DNA of 5,857 nt, from the NCBI GenBank assembly GCA_030039655.1, contig JASHVC010000336.1:1-5857 (forward strand), in the 5' to 3' direction. Under the pieces are notes generated by a model. That model saw nothing but the letters and a program-made list of their open reading frames with translations. It was not told where the DNA came from and made no database searches. Position 1 is the first letter of the stretch, and the number at the start of each line of letters is the position of its first letter. Made by a program: the position numbers and the translations under genes. Below are positions 1 through 5,510 of this stretch, one piece after another. This DNA comes from Xanthobacteraceae bacterium (GTDB lineage: Bacteria > Pseudomonadota > Alphaproteobacteria > Rhizobiales > Xanthobacteraceae).

Positions 1-86
1 AGCGAGTTCGCCAGCGGCGACCGGCCGAGATCGACGAAGGTGCGCTTGAGAGCGGCGTTGCAGAAGCGACAGTGTTTGCTGGTCAT
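1..86 (-). CDS. Sugar C-methyltransferase (TylCIII-like, SAM-dependent), N-terminal fragment
   Basis: Only the first 28 codons are in the window; the gene continues past the left edge. The visible protein starts MTSKHCRFCNAAL and continues to a DLGRSPLANS stretch. A CxxC pair (Cys6, Cys9) followed by an 'F-x-DLG-x-SPLAN' stretch is characteristic of the N-terminal zinc-binding domain (Methyltransf_13 type) of sugar C-methyltransferases such as TylCIII. These transfer a methyl group from S-adenosylmethionine to C-3 of a nucleotide-bound 4-keto-6-deoxyhexose in the cytoplasm. The ATG overlaps the rfbG stop in an ATGA (86-83), and no good Shine-Dalgarno is seen, so translation is probably coupled to rfbG. 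Being next to a 4,6-dehydratase fits, since that enzyme makes the 4-keto substrate. The catalytic SAM-binding domain lies outside the window, so the family call rests on the N-terminus and context. Confidence 0.72.
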   Translation of the reverse strand, partial: MTSKHCRFCNAALKRTFVDLGRSPLANS

Positions 87-1171
87 GCTGCGGCCACGCC
101 AACATCGCTGTAGCGATCGATCTGCTCTTCGGTGACGGCCAGCGCCGGCTGGCCGCCGAGAACTTTCTTGTACCAATTGGCGGTCCAATCGATGCCGCCG
201 TCGAGCCCCAGCGCCGGCGACCAGCCCAGACACTGGCGCGCTTTCGAGGCGTCGATCTTCAGCACATTGGCCTCATGCAATTCATCTCCGGCAATTTTGT
301 CCCACCGCGCCGACCCACCCCAGATGCTGACTACGCGATCGGCGATCCAACCGACGGGGCGAGTGTCCGTATCGGCTGGGCCAAAGTTCCAGGCTTCGCC
401 GTAGGTGTCCGGGTTTTCGGCCAACCGTTCGGCGAGAATGAGGTAGCCGCACAGCGGATCAAGCACATGCTGCCACGGACGCACCGACGCCGGATTGCGG
501 ATGCCGATGGCTTGGCCCGCCTTCAAGGCGCGGATGCAGTCGGGAATGAGCCGATCCTCCGCCCAGTCGCCGCCGCCAATAACGTTGCCGGCGCGCGCCG
601 AAGCAATACCGAGATCGCGTTTGGCCGGGCCGCAAAATGAGTTCCGCCATGCCGCCGTGACCAACTCGGCACAGCCCTTGCTGCTGCTGTAGGGATCATG
701 CCCCCCCATCGGTTCATTTTCGCGATAGGCCCACAACCATTCGCGGTTCTCATAACACTTGTCGCTGGTCACCACGATGGCGGCACGCACCGATTCGACC
801 GCGACTGCAGCCGCCAGCACGTGAACCGTGCCCATCACATTGGTGGCGTAGGTCTCCACTGGCTCGCGATAGGAGCGGCGCACCAACGACTGCGCGGCAA
901 GATGAAAGACGATCTCCGGCCGCGTCCGTTGCATGATCTCAGTTACGGCCTTCTGCTCGCGGATGTCCGCATAGTGGCTGCCAATGAGTTTGTTCAACCC
1001 GGCGGCAGCGAAGAGGCTTGGTTCCTCGGGCGCAAGCGAGAGACCCTCGACGTTGGCGCCGAGCCGTCGGAGCCAAAGGCTGAGCCAGGCTCCCTTAAAA
1101 CCCGTATGGCCGAGGACGAGGACGCGTTTGCCGGACCAGAAGCCGCGTGACGGCCGTCTCACGTCCGCCAC
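83..1171 (-). CDS. rfbG: CDP-glucose 4,6-dehydratase
   Basis: A short-chain dehydrogenase/reductase of the extended type that turns CDP-glucose into CDP-4-keto-6-deoxyglucose with a bound NAD(H), the committed step to CDP-linked deoxysugars. In the 362-residue form the NAD-binding glycine loop GHTGFKG is at 21-27, HLAAQSLV at 90-97, the catalytic SDK within TSDKCYEN at 135-142, and the YxxxK pair (YSSSK) at 161-165. ARAGNVIGGGDW (192-203) and RPWQHVLDP (231-239) are family signatures. Length matches the usual ~355-370. The start is debatable: a TTG at 1192, a GTG at 1171 and a GTG at 1162 are all in frame. I chose GTG 1171 because a GGGAGGG lies four bases upstream; GTG 1162 would instead give a neat GTGA overlap with the rfbF stop. 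All candidates overlap the end of rfbF, so the genes are co-transcribed and probably translationally coupled. Function is secure; the start is less so. Confidence 0.95.
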   Translation of the reverse strand: MADVRRPSRGFWSGKRVLVLGHTGFKGAWLSLWLRRLGANVEGLSLAPEEPSLFAAAGLNKLIGSHYADIREQKAVTEIMQRTRPEIVFHLAAQSLVRRSYREPVETYATNVMGTVHVLAAAVAVESVRAAIVVTSDKCYENREWLWAYRENEPMGGHDPYSSSKGCAELVTAAWRNSFCGPAKRDLGIASARAGNVIGGGDWAEDRLIPDCIRALKAGQAIGIRNPASVRPWQHVLDPLCGYLILAERLAENPDTYGEAWNFGPADTDTRPVGWIADRVVSIWGGSARWDKIAGDELHEANVLKIDASKARQCLGWSPALGLDGGIDWTANWYKKVLGGQPALAVTEEQIDRYSDVGVAAA

Positions 1172-1935
1172 GGCGCCCTCCCGCTCGCCCAAAGGTCTTC
1201 AAGGTGCCGTTTGTCGCGCAGCGTATCCATCGGCTGCCAAAAGCCGGTATGCCGGTACGCCGCCAGTTGCCCCTCGTCGCTCAGGCGCTGCAAAGGTTTC
1301 TGCTCGAAGATGGTGTCGTCGCCGTCAAGGTAATCAATCGCCTTCGGAGACAGAACCAGAAAGCCGCCATTAATCCATGTGCCGTCGCCCTGCGGCTTTT
1401 CGCGAAAGCTGCGCACCTTGTTCGCGACATCGATCTCAAGTGCGCCGAAACGACCAGGCGGTTGGACCGCCGTAACCGTGGCCAGCAGGCCGTGCTTGCG
1501 GTGAAATTCCAGCAGCGCCGCGATATTGATGTCGGCGACTCCGTCGCCGTAGGTCAGACAAAAATGCTTGTCACCGATGTGCTCCCGCACGCGACGTATC
1601 CGTCCTCCCGTCATTGTTGATTCGCCGGTATCGATCAACGTAACGCGCCACGGTTCGGCGCGGCTTTGGTGCACAATTGTTGCGCCGTTCGCCAAGTCGA
1701 ACGTTACGTCACTCATGTGCAAGTCGTAGTTGGCGAAGTATTCTTTGATCATGTAGCCCTTGTAGCCAAGGCAGATGACGAAATCGCGCAGACCAAACTT
1801 GGAATAGATTTGCATGATATGCCAAAGAATGGGGCGGCCGCCGATCTCAACCAGCGGCTTCGGCCGAACCTCGGTTTCTTCGGCAAGCCGGCTGCCAAAA
1901 CCTCCGGCCAATATGACCACCTTGCCGACTTCCAT
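1159..1935 (-). CDS. rfbF: Glucose-1-phosphate cytidylyltransferase
   Basis: A nucleotidyltransferase that joins CTP and alpha-D-glucose-1-phosphate to give CDP-glucose and pyrophosphate; first enzyme of the CDP-deoxysugar pathway, cytoplasmic. The 258-residue protein shows the nucleotide-binding signature LAGGFGSRL at 9-17, RPKP at 24-27 (conserved lysine), TYGDGVAD at 128-135 with the metal/sugar-binding Asp, EKP at 179-181, WINGGF at 187-192 and FWQPMDTLRD at 232-241. The last motif and the GVAD form favour the cytidylyltransferase branch over dTDP- or UDP-glucose pyrophosphorylases. The ATG at 1935 is preferred over the longer frame starting at 1989: the protein then begins right before the first beta strand (MEVGKVVILAGG), the length fits the family (~257), and a GGGGA sits five bases upstream. 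It is the first gene of the leftward operon and overlaps rfbG by 13 bases. Confidence 0.96.
   Translation of the reverse strand: MEVGKVVILAGGFGSRLAEETEVRPKPLVEIGGRPILWHIMQIYSKFGLRDFVICLGYKGYMIKEYFANYDLHMSDVTFDLANGATIVHQSRAEPWRVTLIDTGESTMTGGRIRRVREHIGDKHFCLTYGDGVADINIAALLEFHRKHGLLATVTAVQPPGRFGALEIDVANKVRSFREKPQGDGTWINGGFLVLSPKAIDYLDGDDTIFEQKPLQRLSDEGQLAAYRHTGFWQPMDTLRDKRHLEDLWASGRAPWRT
1176..1182 (-). promoter_or_regulatory. Ribosome binding site that favours the GTG 1171 start of rfbG
   Basis: Read on the minus strand, GGGAGGG lies four bases before the GTG at 1171 and about 13 before the GTG at 1162. It is inside the end of rfbF. The spacing argues for 1171, whereas the GTGA overlap with the rfbF stop argues for 1162. 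The TTG at 1192 lies upstream of this site and cannot use it. Confidence 0.55.
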
Positions 1936-1940
1936 CGCCG

Positions 1941-1945
1941 TCCCC
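1941..1945 (-). promoter_or_regulatory. Ribosome binding site of rfbF
   Basis: GGGGA on the minus strand, five bases before the ATG at 1935. It supports the 258-residue start over the 54-base longer upstream frame. Confidence 0.5.
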
Positions 1946-1947
1946 GA

Positions 1948-1975
1948 TTGACATCGTGTCGGATAGCAGTATTCC
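1948..1975 (+). promoter_or_regulatory. Possible rightward promoter (TTGACA, weak -10)
   Basis: TTGACA (1948-1953) is a perfect match to the -35 consensus. A TATTCC at 1970-1975, 16 bases downstream, is only a partial -10. If used, it would give a leader of roughly 155 bases before the TTG start at 2141, containing both inverted repeats. Single-hexamer matches occur by chance, so this is tentative. Confidence 0.22.
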
Positions 1976-2012
1976 CTCCGGGCGCGCAACTACAGGCTTT
2001 GGAGACTGTATT

Positions 2013-2027
2013 GCTTCGCGGCGAAGC
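2013..2027. repeat. Inverted repeat GCTTCGC-G-GCGAAGC
   Basis: GCTTCGC (2013-2019) and its exact reverse complement GCGAAGC (2021-2027) flank one base. As RNA this could form a 6-bp stem with a CGG loop. There is no T-run after it on either strand, so it is not an intrinsic terminator. It could be an operator half-site pair or a leader hairpin. Confidence 0.45.
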
Positions 2028-2077
2028 GGATCCGAAGGCCATTCGCGAGCAGCCTTGGCGCGCCTTGATCTTAAGCG

Positions 2078-2098
2078 ACGGCCGGCCGTGCACCGGCC
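2078..2098. repeat. Palindrome cluster ACGGCCGGCCGT plus GGCCG/CGGCC stem
   Basis: A perfect 12-base palindrome (2078-2089) overlaps a second inverted repeat, GGCCG (2084-2088) and CGGCC (2094-2098), around TGCAC. The two stems share bases and so would be mutually exclusive in RNA. It lies 42 bases before the TTG start at 2141. In a G+C-rich genome short GC palindromes are common, so the role is uncertain. Confidence 0.4.
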
Positions 2099-2126
2099 AC
2101 GCGGCGTGCGGGGGATTCAAAGTGCA

Positions 2127-2133
2127 GAGGAGA
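2127..2133 (+). promoter_or_regulatory. Ribosome binding site deciding the TTG start at 2141
   Basis: GAGGAGA ends seven bases before the TTG at 2141; the AGGAG core (2128-2132) is eight bases away, near-ideal spacing. No ATG in the same frame lies nearby, so this site is the main reason for accepting a TTG initiator. Confidence 0.65.
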
Positions 2134-2140
2134 CTCCGCC

Positions 2141-3148
2141 TTGGCCGACATAGGCGTTGTGTATCTTTACCGATTCGCCGAAGGAGAGCTCCCCGCTCGA
2201 GGTTTCCTTGACAGCTATCGAGCTCATCCGGCCGGCGTCGATCATGATCTGCACGTTATCTTCAAGGGATTCCCGGATGCGCCCGCTCTCGCGTCCGCGC
2301 GGAAATTGTTTGCCGGCCTGCCGATCAATCCCATCGGGCTTGATGATGCCGGCTTTGACGTGGGCTCTTATTTTGCCGCGGCCAAGCTCGTGTCCAATCG
2401 CCGCTTGGTATTTTTTAACACTTTCACCGAGTTGCTGACCGATGATTGGCTAAAAAAATTCGACGCGGCATTGAGTCAGCCGGAGGTAGGGCTGGTTGGC
2501 GCTACCGGCTCCTGGCAGTCGCGTAGTTCCTATTACGAAGCAATTATCGGGATGGCGTGGGCCGGGCTCAACCATTTGCTGAGCCAGCTGACCGAGTTTG
2601 CCGCCAAGGGATGGCATGCCAAAGAGAGCCAAGATATGAAAGTTGGTGGCGAGGACAGCCAAGACCCCCACGGAGTAGACAAGCGCCGCCTCATCGCACT
2701 AGTCGATCGCGGGTTTCATCGTCTCTTTCGGCTCGATCGATACCTCATGTATCTTTGGCACTATGCCAGGTATCCAAATCCGCACGTCCGCACCAATGCC
2801 TTCATGATCGAACGGGATTGCTTTCTCTCGCTTCGCGTGCCGTCCTTCAATAAAAAATACGGTGTATACAAATTCGAAAGCGGCCGGCAATCAATGACGA
2901 AACAAATCGTGGCGAGGGGTCTCAAACCTGTTGTAGTGGGCAGTAACGGCAGATTTTACGACATATCGGAGTGGAAGTCGTCGTCAACGTTTTGGATCAA
3001 TGAGCAGGCCAATCTCATCGCTGCCGACAACCGGACGCGCCAATACGCGAATGCAACCGAGGAGGGACGTGCGCGGTTTCAAGATTTTGCATGGGTCTCG
3101 CCATCATCATGGACGTACAAAGTTCATCGAATGCCGCTCGAAAATTGA
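2141..3148 (+). CDS. Uncharacterised glycosyltransferase-like protein of polysaccharide cluster
   Basis: A 335-residue soluble protein with no signal peptide or membrane segment. I do not recognise a named family with certainty. The N-terminus (GVVYLYR at 5-11, then HDLHVIFKGF at 35-44) looks like alternating strands of a GT-A-like fold. GLDDAGFDVGSYFAA (66-80) followed by LVFFNTF (89-95) resembles the region in GT-A and rhamnan-synthesis proteins where a 'G-D-G' segment precedes a strand ending in an acidic or Asn motif; a canonical DxD is not obvious. VGLVGATGSWQS (116-127), RTNAFMIERDCFLSL (217-231) and an ESGRQSMTKQI / VVVGSNGR / IAADNRTRQY series (246-302) look like conserved blocks. Start is TTG with a strong GAGGAG upstream. 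It is first in the rightward gene set and 256 bases before wzm. A sugar-transferase role is inference from context and strand pattern; a modifying or regulatory role is possible. Confidence 0.85.
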   Translation: MADIGVVYLYRFAEGELPARGFLDSYRAHPAGVDHDLHVIFKGFPDAPALASARKLFAGLPINPIGLDDAGFDVGSYFAAAKLVSNRRLVFFNTFTELLTDDWLKKFDAALSQPEVGLVGATGSWQSRSSYYEAIIGMAWAGLNHLLSQLTEFAAKGWHAKESQDMKVGGEDSQDPHGVDKRRLIALVDRGFHRLFRLDRYLMYLWHYARYPNPHVRTNAFMIERDCFLSLRVPSFNKKYGVYKFESGRQSMTKQIVARGLKPVVVGSNGRFYDISEWKSSSTFWINEQANLIAADNRTRQYANATEEGRARFQDFAWVSPSSWTYKVHRMPLEN

Positions 3149-3404
3149 CCAACAATAGGCTCTGCGTCCAATCCATCCTCCCTATGCACTTCGTTTCAAT
3201 TAACCGATCTCCGTGGACAAAATCGATTGATGCGAGCGCAAATTGGTCCGAGGCTATTGATCTGGGACGCGACTTCGACTCGGGGCTCCGACAAAGGTCA
3301 AGTTGCGCGGTTTCGAGTTTTTGGCCCGTTTGAGCCAGGGCTTGCGAAGCAAACTCCGCATTGCTAAGCCACACGGCGGAAAATCGAGGGAGCCGTTTGT
3401 TCGC
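3149..3404. other. Intergenic gap before wzm
   Basis: 256 bases without a supported gene. The wzm frame stays open upstream to a TTG at 3303, which would add 34 residues, but that extension is basic, low in recognisable pattern, and not expected for the family. No convincing promoter or terminator was seen, so whether wzm shares a transcript with the 2141 gene is open. Confidence 0.4.
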
Positions 3405-4208
3405 ATGCTGGCGTTGACGACCAGCCAGATTGACTCTGCGCTTGACGACCTCCGCGTCGGCGTCGGGTCTTGGCGACTCAGCCAATTTCTGGCCTGGCAG
3501 GACATCAAGCAACGCTACAGGCGATCGACGCTGGGGCCCATTTGGCTGGCGCTGACCTTCGGGGTTCAGATAGTCACCATGGGCTTTCTAAGTTCCTTTT
3601 TATTCGGTGCCACAGTTACAAGATCACTGCCTTTCGTGTGCGCCGGCATGCTGCTGTGGGCGTTGATCACGCAGTCGATCAATGAAGGCGCGGCGGTGTT
3701 TGTAACAATGTCCCGCTACATTACGCAGATAAGGTGCCCACTCAGTGTATTCGTCATGCAGACTATGTGGCGTAACGCAATAGTCGCTGCCCACAACGCA
3801 GCGATCTACGTCTGCGTCGCAGTCGTCCTCGGCGTTGTTCCTGGCCCGAGCATCGTGCTCTTGCCCCTTGGGCTTGTTTTGGTTTTCGCGTGCCTCTCGT
3901 GGATCGTACTGGTGACCGCCGTCGTATCCGCGCGCTATCGTGATATCCCGGTTATGATTCAGAATATCCTCAACATCCTGTTCTGGTTTACGCCGCTCAT
4001 GTATTTCCCCGAGCAGCTTGGCAGCAAGCGCTTTATTGTCGACTACAATCCCTTCAGTCACATGGTGGCGTTGGTCCGTGAGCCTTTGCTCGGCGGCGCA
4101 CCATCGCTCAACGATTGGCTGATTGTGCTCGCGATCGCTGTGCTCGGCTGGCTTGGCGCGTTCCTTTTCTTCGCTCGCTTTCGCGCGCGCATCGTCTACT
4201 GGCTCTAG
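3405..4208 (+). CDS. wzm: Polysaccharide ABC transporter permease Wzm (ABC-2 family)
   Basis: Inner-membrane subunit of the ABC exporter that flips a completed undecaprenyl-pyrophosphate-linked glycan across the membrane, working as a dimer with two Wzt ATPases. The 267-residue protein has a cytoplasmic amphipathic N-terminus with QDIKQRYRRSTLGPIW (32-47), a hallmark of Wzm/KpsM-type permeases, then about six hydrophobic segments near 46-66, 76-96, 127-146, 149-175, 184-201 and 237-256. NPFSHMVALVREPLL (215-229) and the C-terminal RARIVYWL are also typical. Length fits the family (~260-270). I chose ATG 3405 rather than TTG 3303 because the protein then begins as homologues usually do; a GAGGGAG at 3386-3392 is somewhat distant (12 bases). 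wzt follows after 7 bases. Confidence 0.93.
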   Translation: MLALTTSQIDSALDDLRVGVGSWRLSQFLAWQDIKQRYRRSTLGPIWLALTFGVQIVTMGFLSSFLFGATVTRSLPFVCAGMLLWALITQSINEGAAVFVTMSRYITQIRCPLSVFVMQTMWRNAIVAAHNAAIYVCVAVVLGVVPGPSIVLLPLGLVLVFACLSWIVLVTAVVSARYRDIPVMIQNILNILFWFTPLMYFPEQLGSKRFIVDYNPFSHMVALVREPLLGGAPSLNDWLIVLAIAVLGWLGAFLFFARFRARIVYWL

Positions 4209-4215
4209 GTCCGCG

Positions 4216-5004
4216 ATGCTGTCGATCGTTGCGAAAGACGTTCACGTTGAGTTTCCGATCTACGATCATTCAAGCCGGTCGTTGAAACATCGGCTCGGCG
4301 TCGGGCAACTCGCCAAGGGCATAAATCGATTGACGACGCGCCACTTGAATGTCGGCGGCCAGATTGGCCAGGGCAGCGCCGGCCGGGTCGTCGTTAAGGC
4401 CCTTGACGGAATCAGTTTCGATGTCCGCGAAGGCGACCGCGTGGGGCTATTGGGCCACAACGGTTCCGGCAAGACCACGTTGTTGCGCACGCTCTCGGGC
4501 ATCTACGAGCCAGTCCAGGGCGTGATCCAGACCAGCGGGCGTGTTGTTCCGCTGTTCGATCTTCAGCTCGGTACGGATGTCGATGCGACCGGCATCGAGA
4601 ACATCTGGATGCGCGGGAGACTGCTCGGCCTGACCACGCAACAAATCAAGTATGCACTCGACGATATCGCGGAATTCACCGAACTCGGCGAGTACCTCTA
4701 CATGCCGACGCGCACCTATTCGACGGGTATGATGATGCGGCTGGCCTTTGCGATTTCGACGTCCATCCATCCAGAGATTCTGGTTCTAGACGAAATGATC
4801 GGGGCGGGAGACGCTGGGTTTATCAACCGCGCCGAAGCGCGGTTGAAAAGCTTCCTCGACAGGGCCGGAATCCTCTTCATCGCAAGTCATAGCACAACCA
4901 TTCTGCAGCGGTGGTGCAACAAAGGAATGCGGCTGGAGAGCGGCAAGCTCGTCGCCTATGGTCCGCTTGACGATGTCATCGCGGGCTATCAAGGGCAGGC
5001 GTGA
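4216..5004 (+). CDS. wzt: Polysaccharide ABC transporter ATP-binding protein Wzt (no carbohydrate-binding domain)
   Basis: Cytoplasmic ATPase that powers glycan export through Wzm. In the 262-residue protein Walker A is GHNGSGKTT at 80-88, the ABC signature is YSTGM at 168-172, Walker B is ILVLDE at 188-193, and the switch histidine is H225 in IASHS. About 60 residues precede VKALDGISF, the long N-terminal region typical of the Wzt/TagH/RfbE group. The protein ends soon after the nucleotide-binding domain at GYQGQA, so the C-terminal carbohydrate-binding domain of Wzt proteins from E. coli O8/O9a (total over 400 residues) is absent, and it resembles the short Wzt/KpsT form. The ATG at 4216 gives the expected N-terminus (MLSIVAKDVHVEF). 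The wzm TAG stop overlaps an AGG that may serve as a weak ribosome binding site, so coupling to wzm is likely. Confidence 0.94.
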   Translation: MLSIVAKDVHVEFPIYDHSSRSLKHRLGVGQLAKGINRLTTRHLNVGGQIGQGSAGRVVVKALDGISFDVREGDRVGLLGHNGSGKTTLLRTLSGIYEPVQGVIQTSGRVVPLFDLQLGTDVDATGIENIWMRGRLLGLTTQQIKYALDDIAEFTELGEYLYMPTRTYSTGMMMRLAFAISTSIHPEILVLDEMIGAGDAGFINRAEARLKSFLDRAGILFIASHSTTILQRWCNKGMRLESGKLVAYGPLDDVIAGYQGQA

Positions 5005-5032
5005 TGGGTTTGCTGTTCCCGGCGTGAAACCA

Positions 5033-5042
5033 CCCACGTGGG
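5033..5042. repeat. Palindrome CCCACGTGGG downstream of wzt
   Basis: A perfect 10-base palindrome 28 bases after the wzt stop. It has no loop and no T-run follows, so it is a poor intrinsic terminator; a protein-binding site on DNA is an alternative. It may be chance. Confidence 0.35.
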
Positions 5043-5223
5043 CTCGATTCCTCGATAAGCGGCGAATGAAACGAGGCGCATACTTTTGCTTTAGTGATCG
5101 AACTGATCCAGCTCTGTAGCGGATTCTGGCCGGGTGAGTTCCCCGAGATCAGCAACCGCTTCGCGGCGGATTTCAGTTCGACAAATAGAAAAAATACAGT
5201 CGTCGCGCTTGGTTCCCGCTCGC

Positions 5224-5247
5224 TTTCGGTGTGCACACGCCCCGAAA
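5224..5247. repeat. Nested palindrome: GTGTGCACAC inside TTTCGG/CCGAAA
   Basis: The 10-base palindrome GTGTGCACAC (5229-5238) lies within an inverted repeat TTTCGG (5224-5229) and CCGAAA (5242-5247). The octamer GTGCACAC recurs at 5477-5484, 27 bases before the 5511 start. No T-run follows, so this is not an evident terminator. An operator-like role for the downstream glycosyltransferase gene is possible but unsupported beyond symmetry. Confidence 0.35.
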
Positions 5248-5510
5248 ATCGTCATCGCCGCAACTCGCCACCATATTGTCGTCTTCCTCTACCAACTCTT
5301 GTCCTCAAAAAGTCACGCGTCAAACCTTTGCAATCCTTAAATTTTCCGGCAGGGAGTCAACGACAATCGTTTAAGACGGTAGTCAGGTAGCGAATAGTCG
5401 CCGCGGCTCCAGATTGCATCAAGCAGACGATTATTCTAAGACAGAAGCTGCGGGATTCGGGCGACGTTGTAAATTCGTGCACACCTAGTGCGGGCATCAA
5501 ATCGGACGAA

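Larger units (their letters stand above)
1936..2140. promoter_or_regulatory. Divergent intergenic region between rfbF and the 2141 gene
   Basis: These 205 bases separate genes read in opposite directions, so promoters for both transcripts are expected here or, for the rightward gene, partly overlapping the rfbF leader. I see no protein-coding sequence I would trust. The region holds two inverted-repeat clusters (2013-2027 and 2078-2098) and a TTGACA at 1948-1953. No clear -10 for rfbF was found: the best leftward candidate, a TGCTATCC near 1966, is weak. The assignment as a promoter region comes mainly from gene orientation. Confidence 0.6.
5005..5510. other. 506-base gene-free stretch with lower G+C
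   Basis: I see no gene here: the open frames are short and have no recognisable composition or motif. Base content falls (26 of 60 bases are G or C in 5281-5340, against 44 of 60 in 541-600 inside rfbG). It holds a palindrome just after wzt (5033-5042) and another flanked by an inverted repeat (5224-5247). The frame of the 5511 gene is open back to 5391 but has no ATG, GTG or TTG there. The stretch may carry the promoter of the 5511 gene or mark a past insertion or recombination join; neither is shown. Confidence 0.5.

Noticed and set aside
698..1620. Long plus-strand open frames (698-1150, 984-1373, 1147-1620) opposite rfbG and rfbF
   Set aside because: They lie antisense to two firmly identified genes, have Arg/Pro/Ala/His-rich composition typical of reading high-G+C genes backwards, and show no recognisable motif.
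1666..2211. Plus-strand open frame of 181 codons spanning the start of rfbF and the divergent region
   Set aside because: Antisense to rfbF for half its length and overlapping the better-supported 2141 gene in another frame; no family resemblance.
3303..3404. TTG-initiated 34-residue N-terminal extension of Wzm
   Set aside because: The added residues are basic and unlike Wzm N-termini; the ATG at 3405 gives the usual family length and start.
3015..3512. Minus-strand 165-codon frame across the gap before wzm
   Set aside because: It overlaps the ends of two real plus-strand genes, has no recognisable pattern, and appears to be a chance frame.
4123..4215. Upstream 31-residue extension of Wzt overlapping wzm
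   Set aside because: It reads through the end of wzm in another frame. The ATG at 4216 gives the expected N-terminus and 7-base gene spacing.
5005..5080. Intrinsic terminator after wzt
   Set aside because: CCCACGTGGG has no loop and a weaker CCTCG/CGAGG pair (5050-5054, 5072-5076) has a 17-base loop; neither is followed by a T-run.
5094..5390. GTG-initiated 98-codon frame in the gap after wzt
   Set aside because: Composition is unstructured, no motif is visible, and no clear ribosome binding site precedes it.
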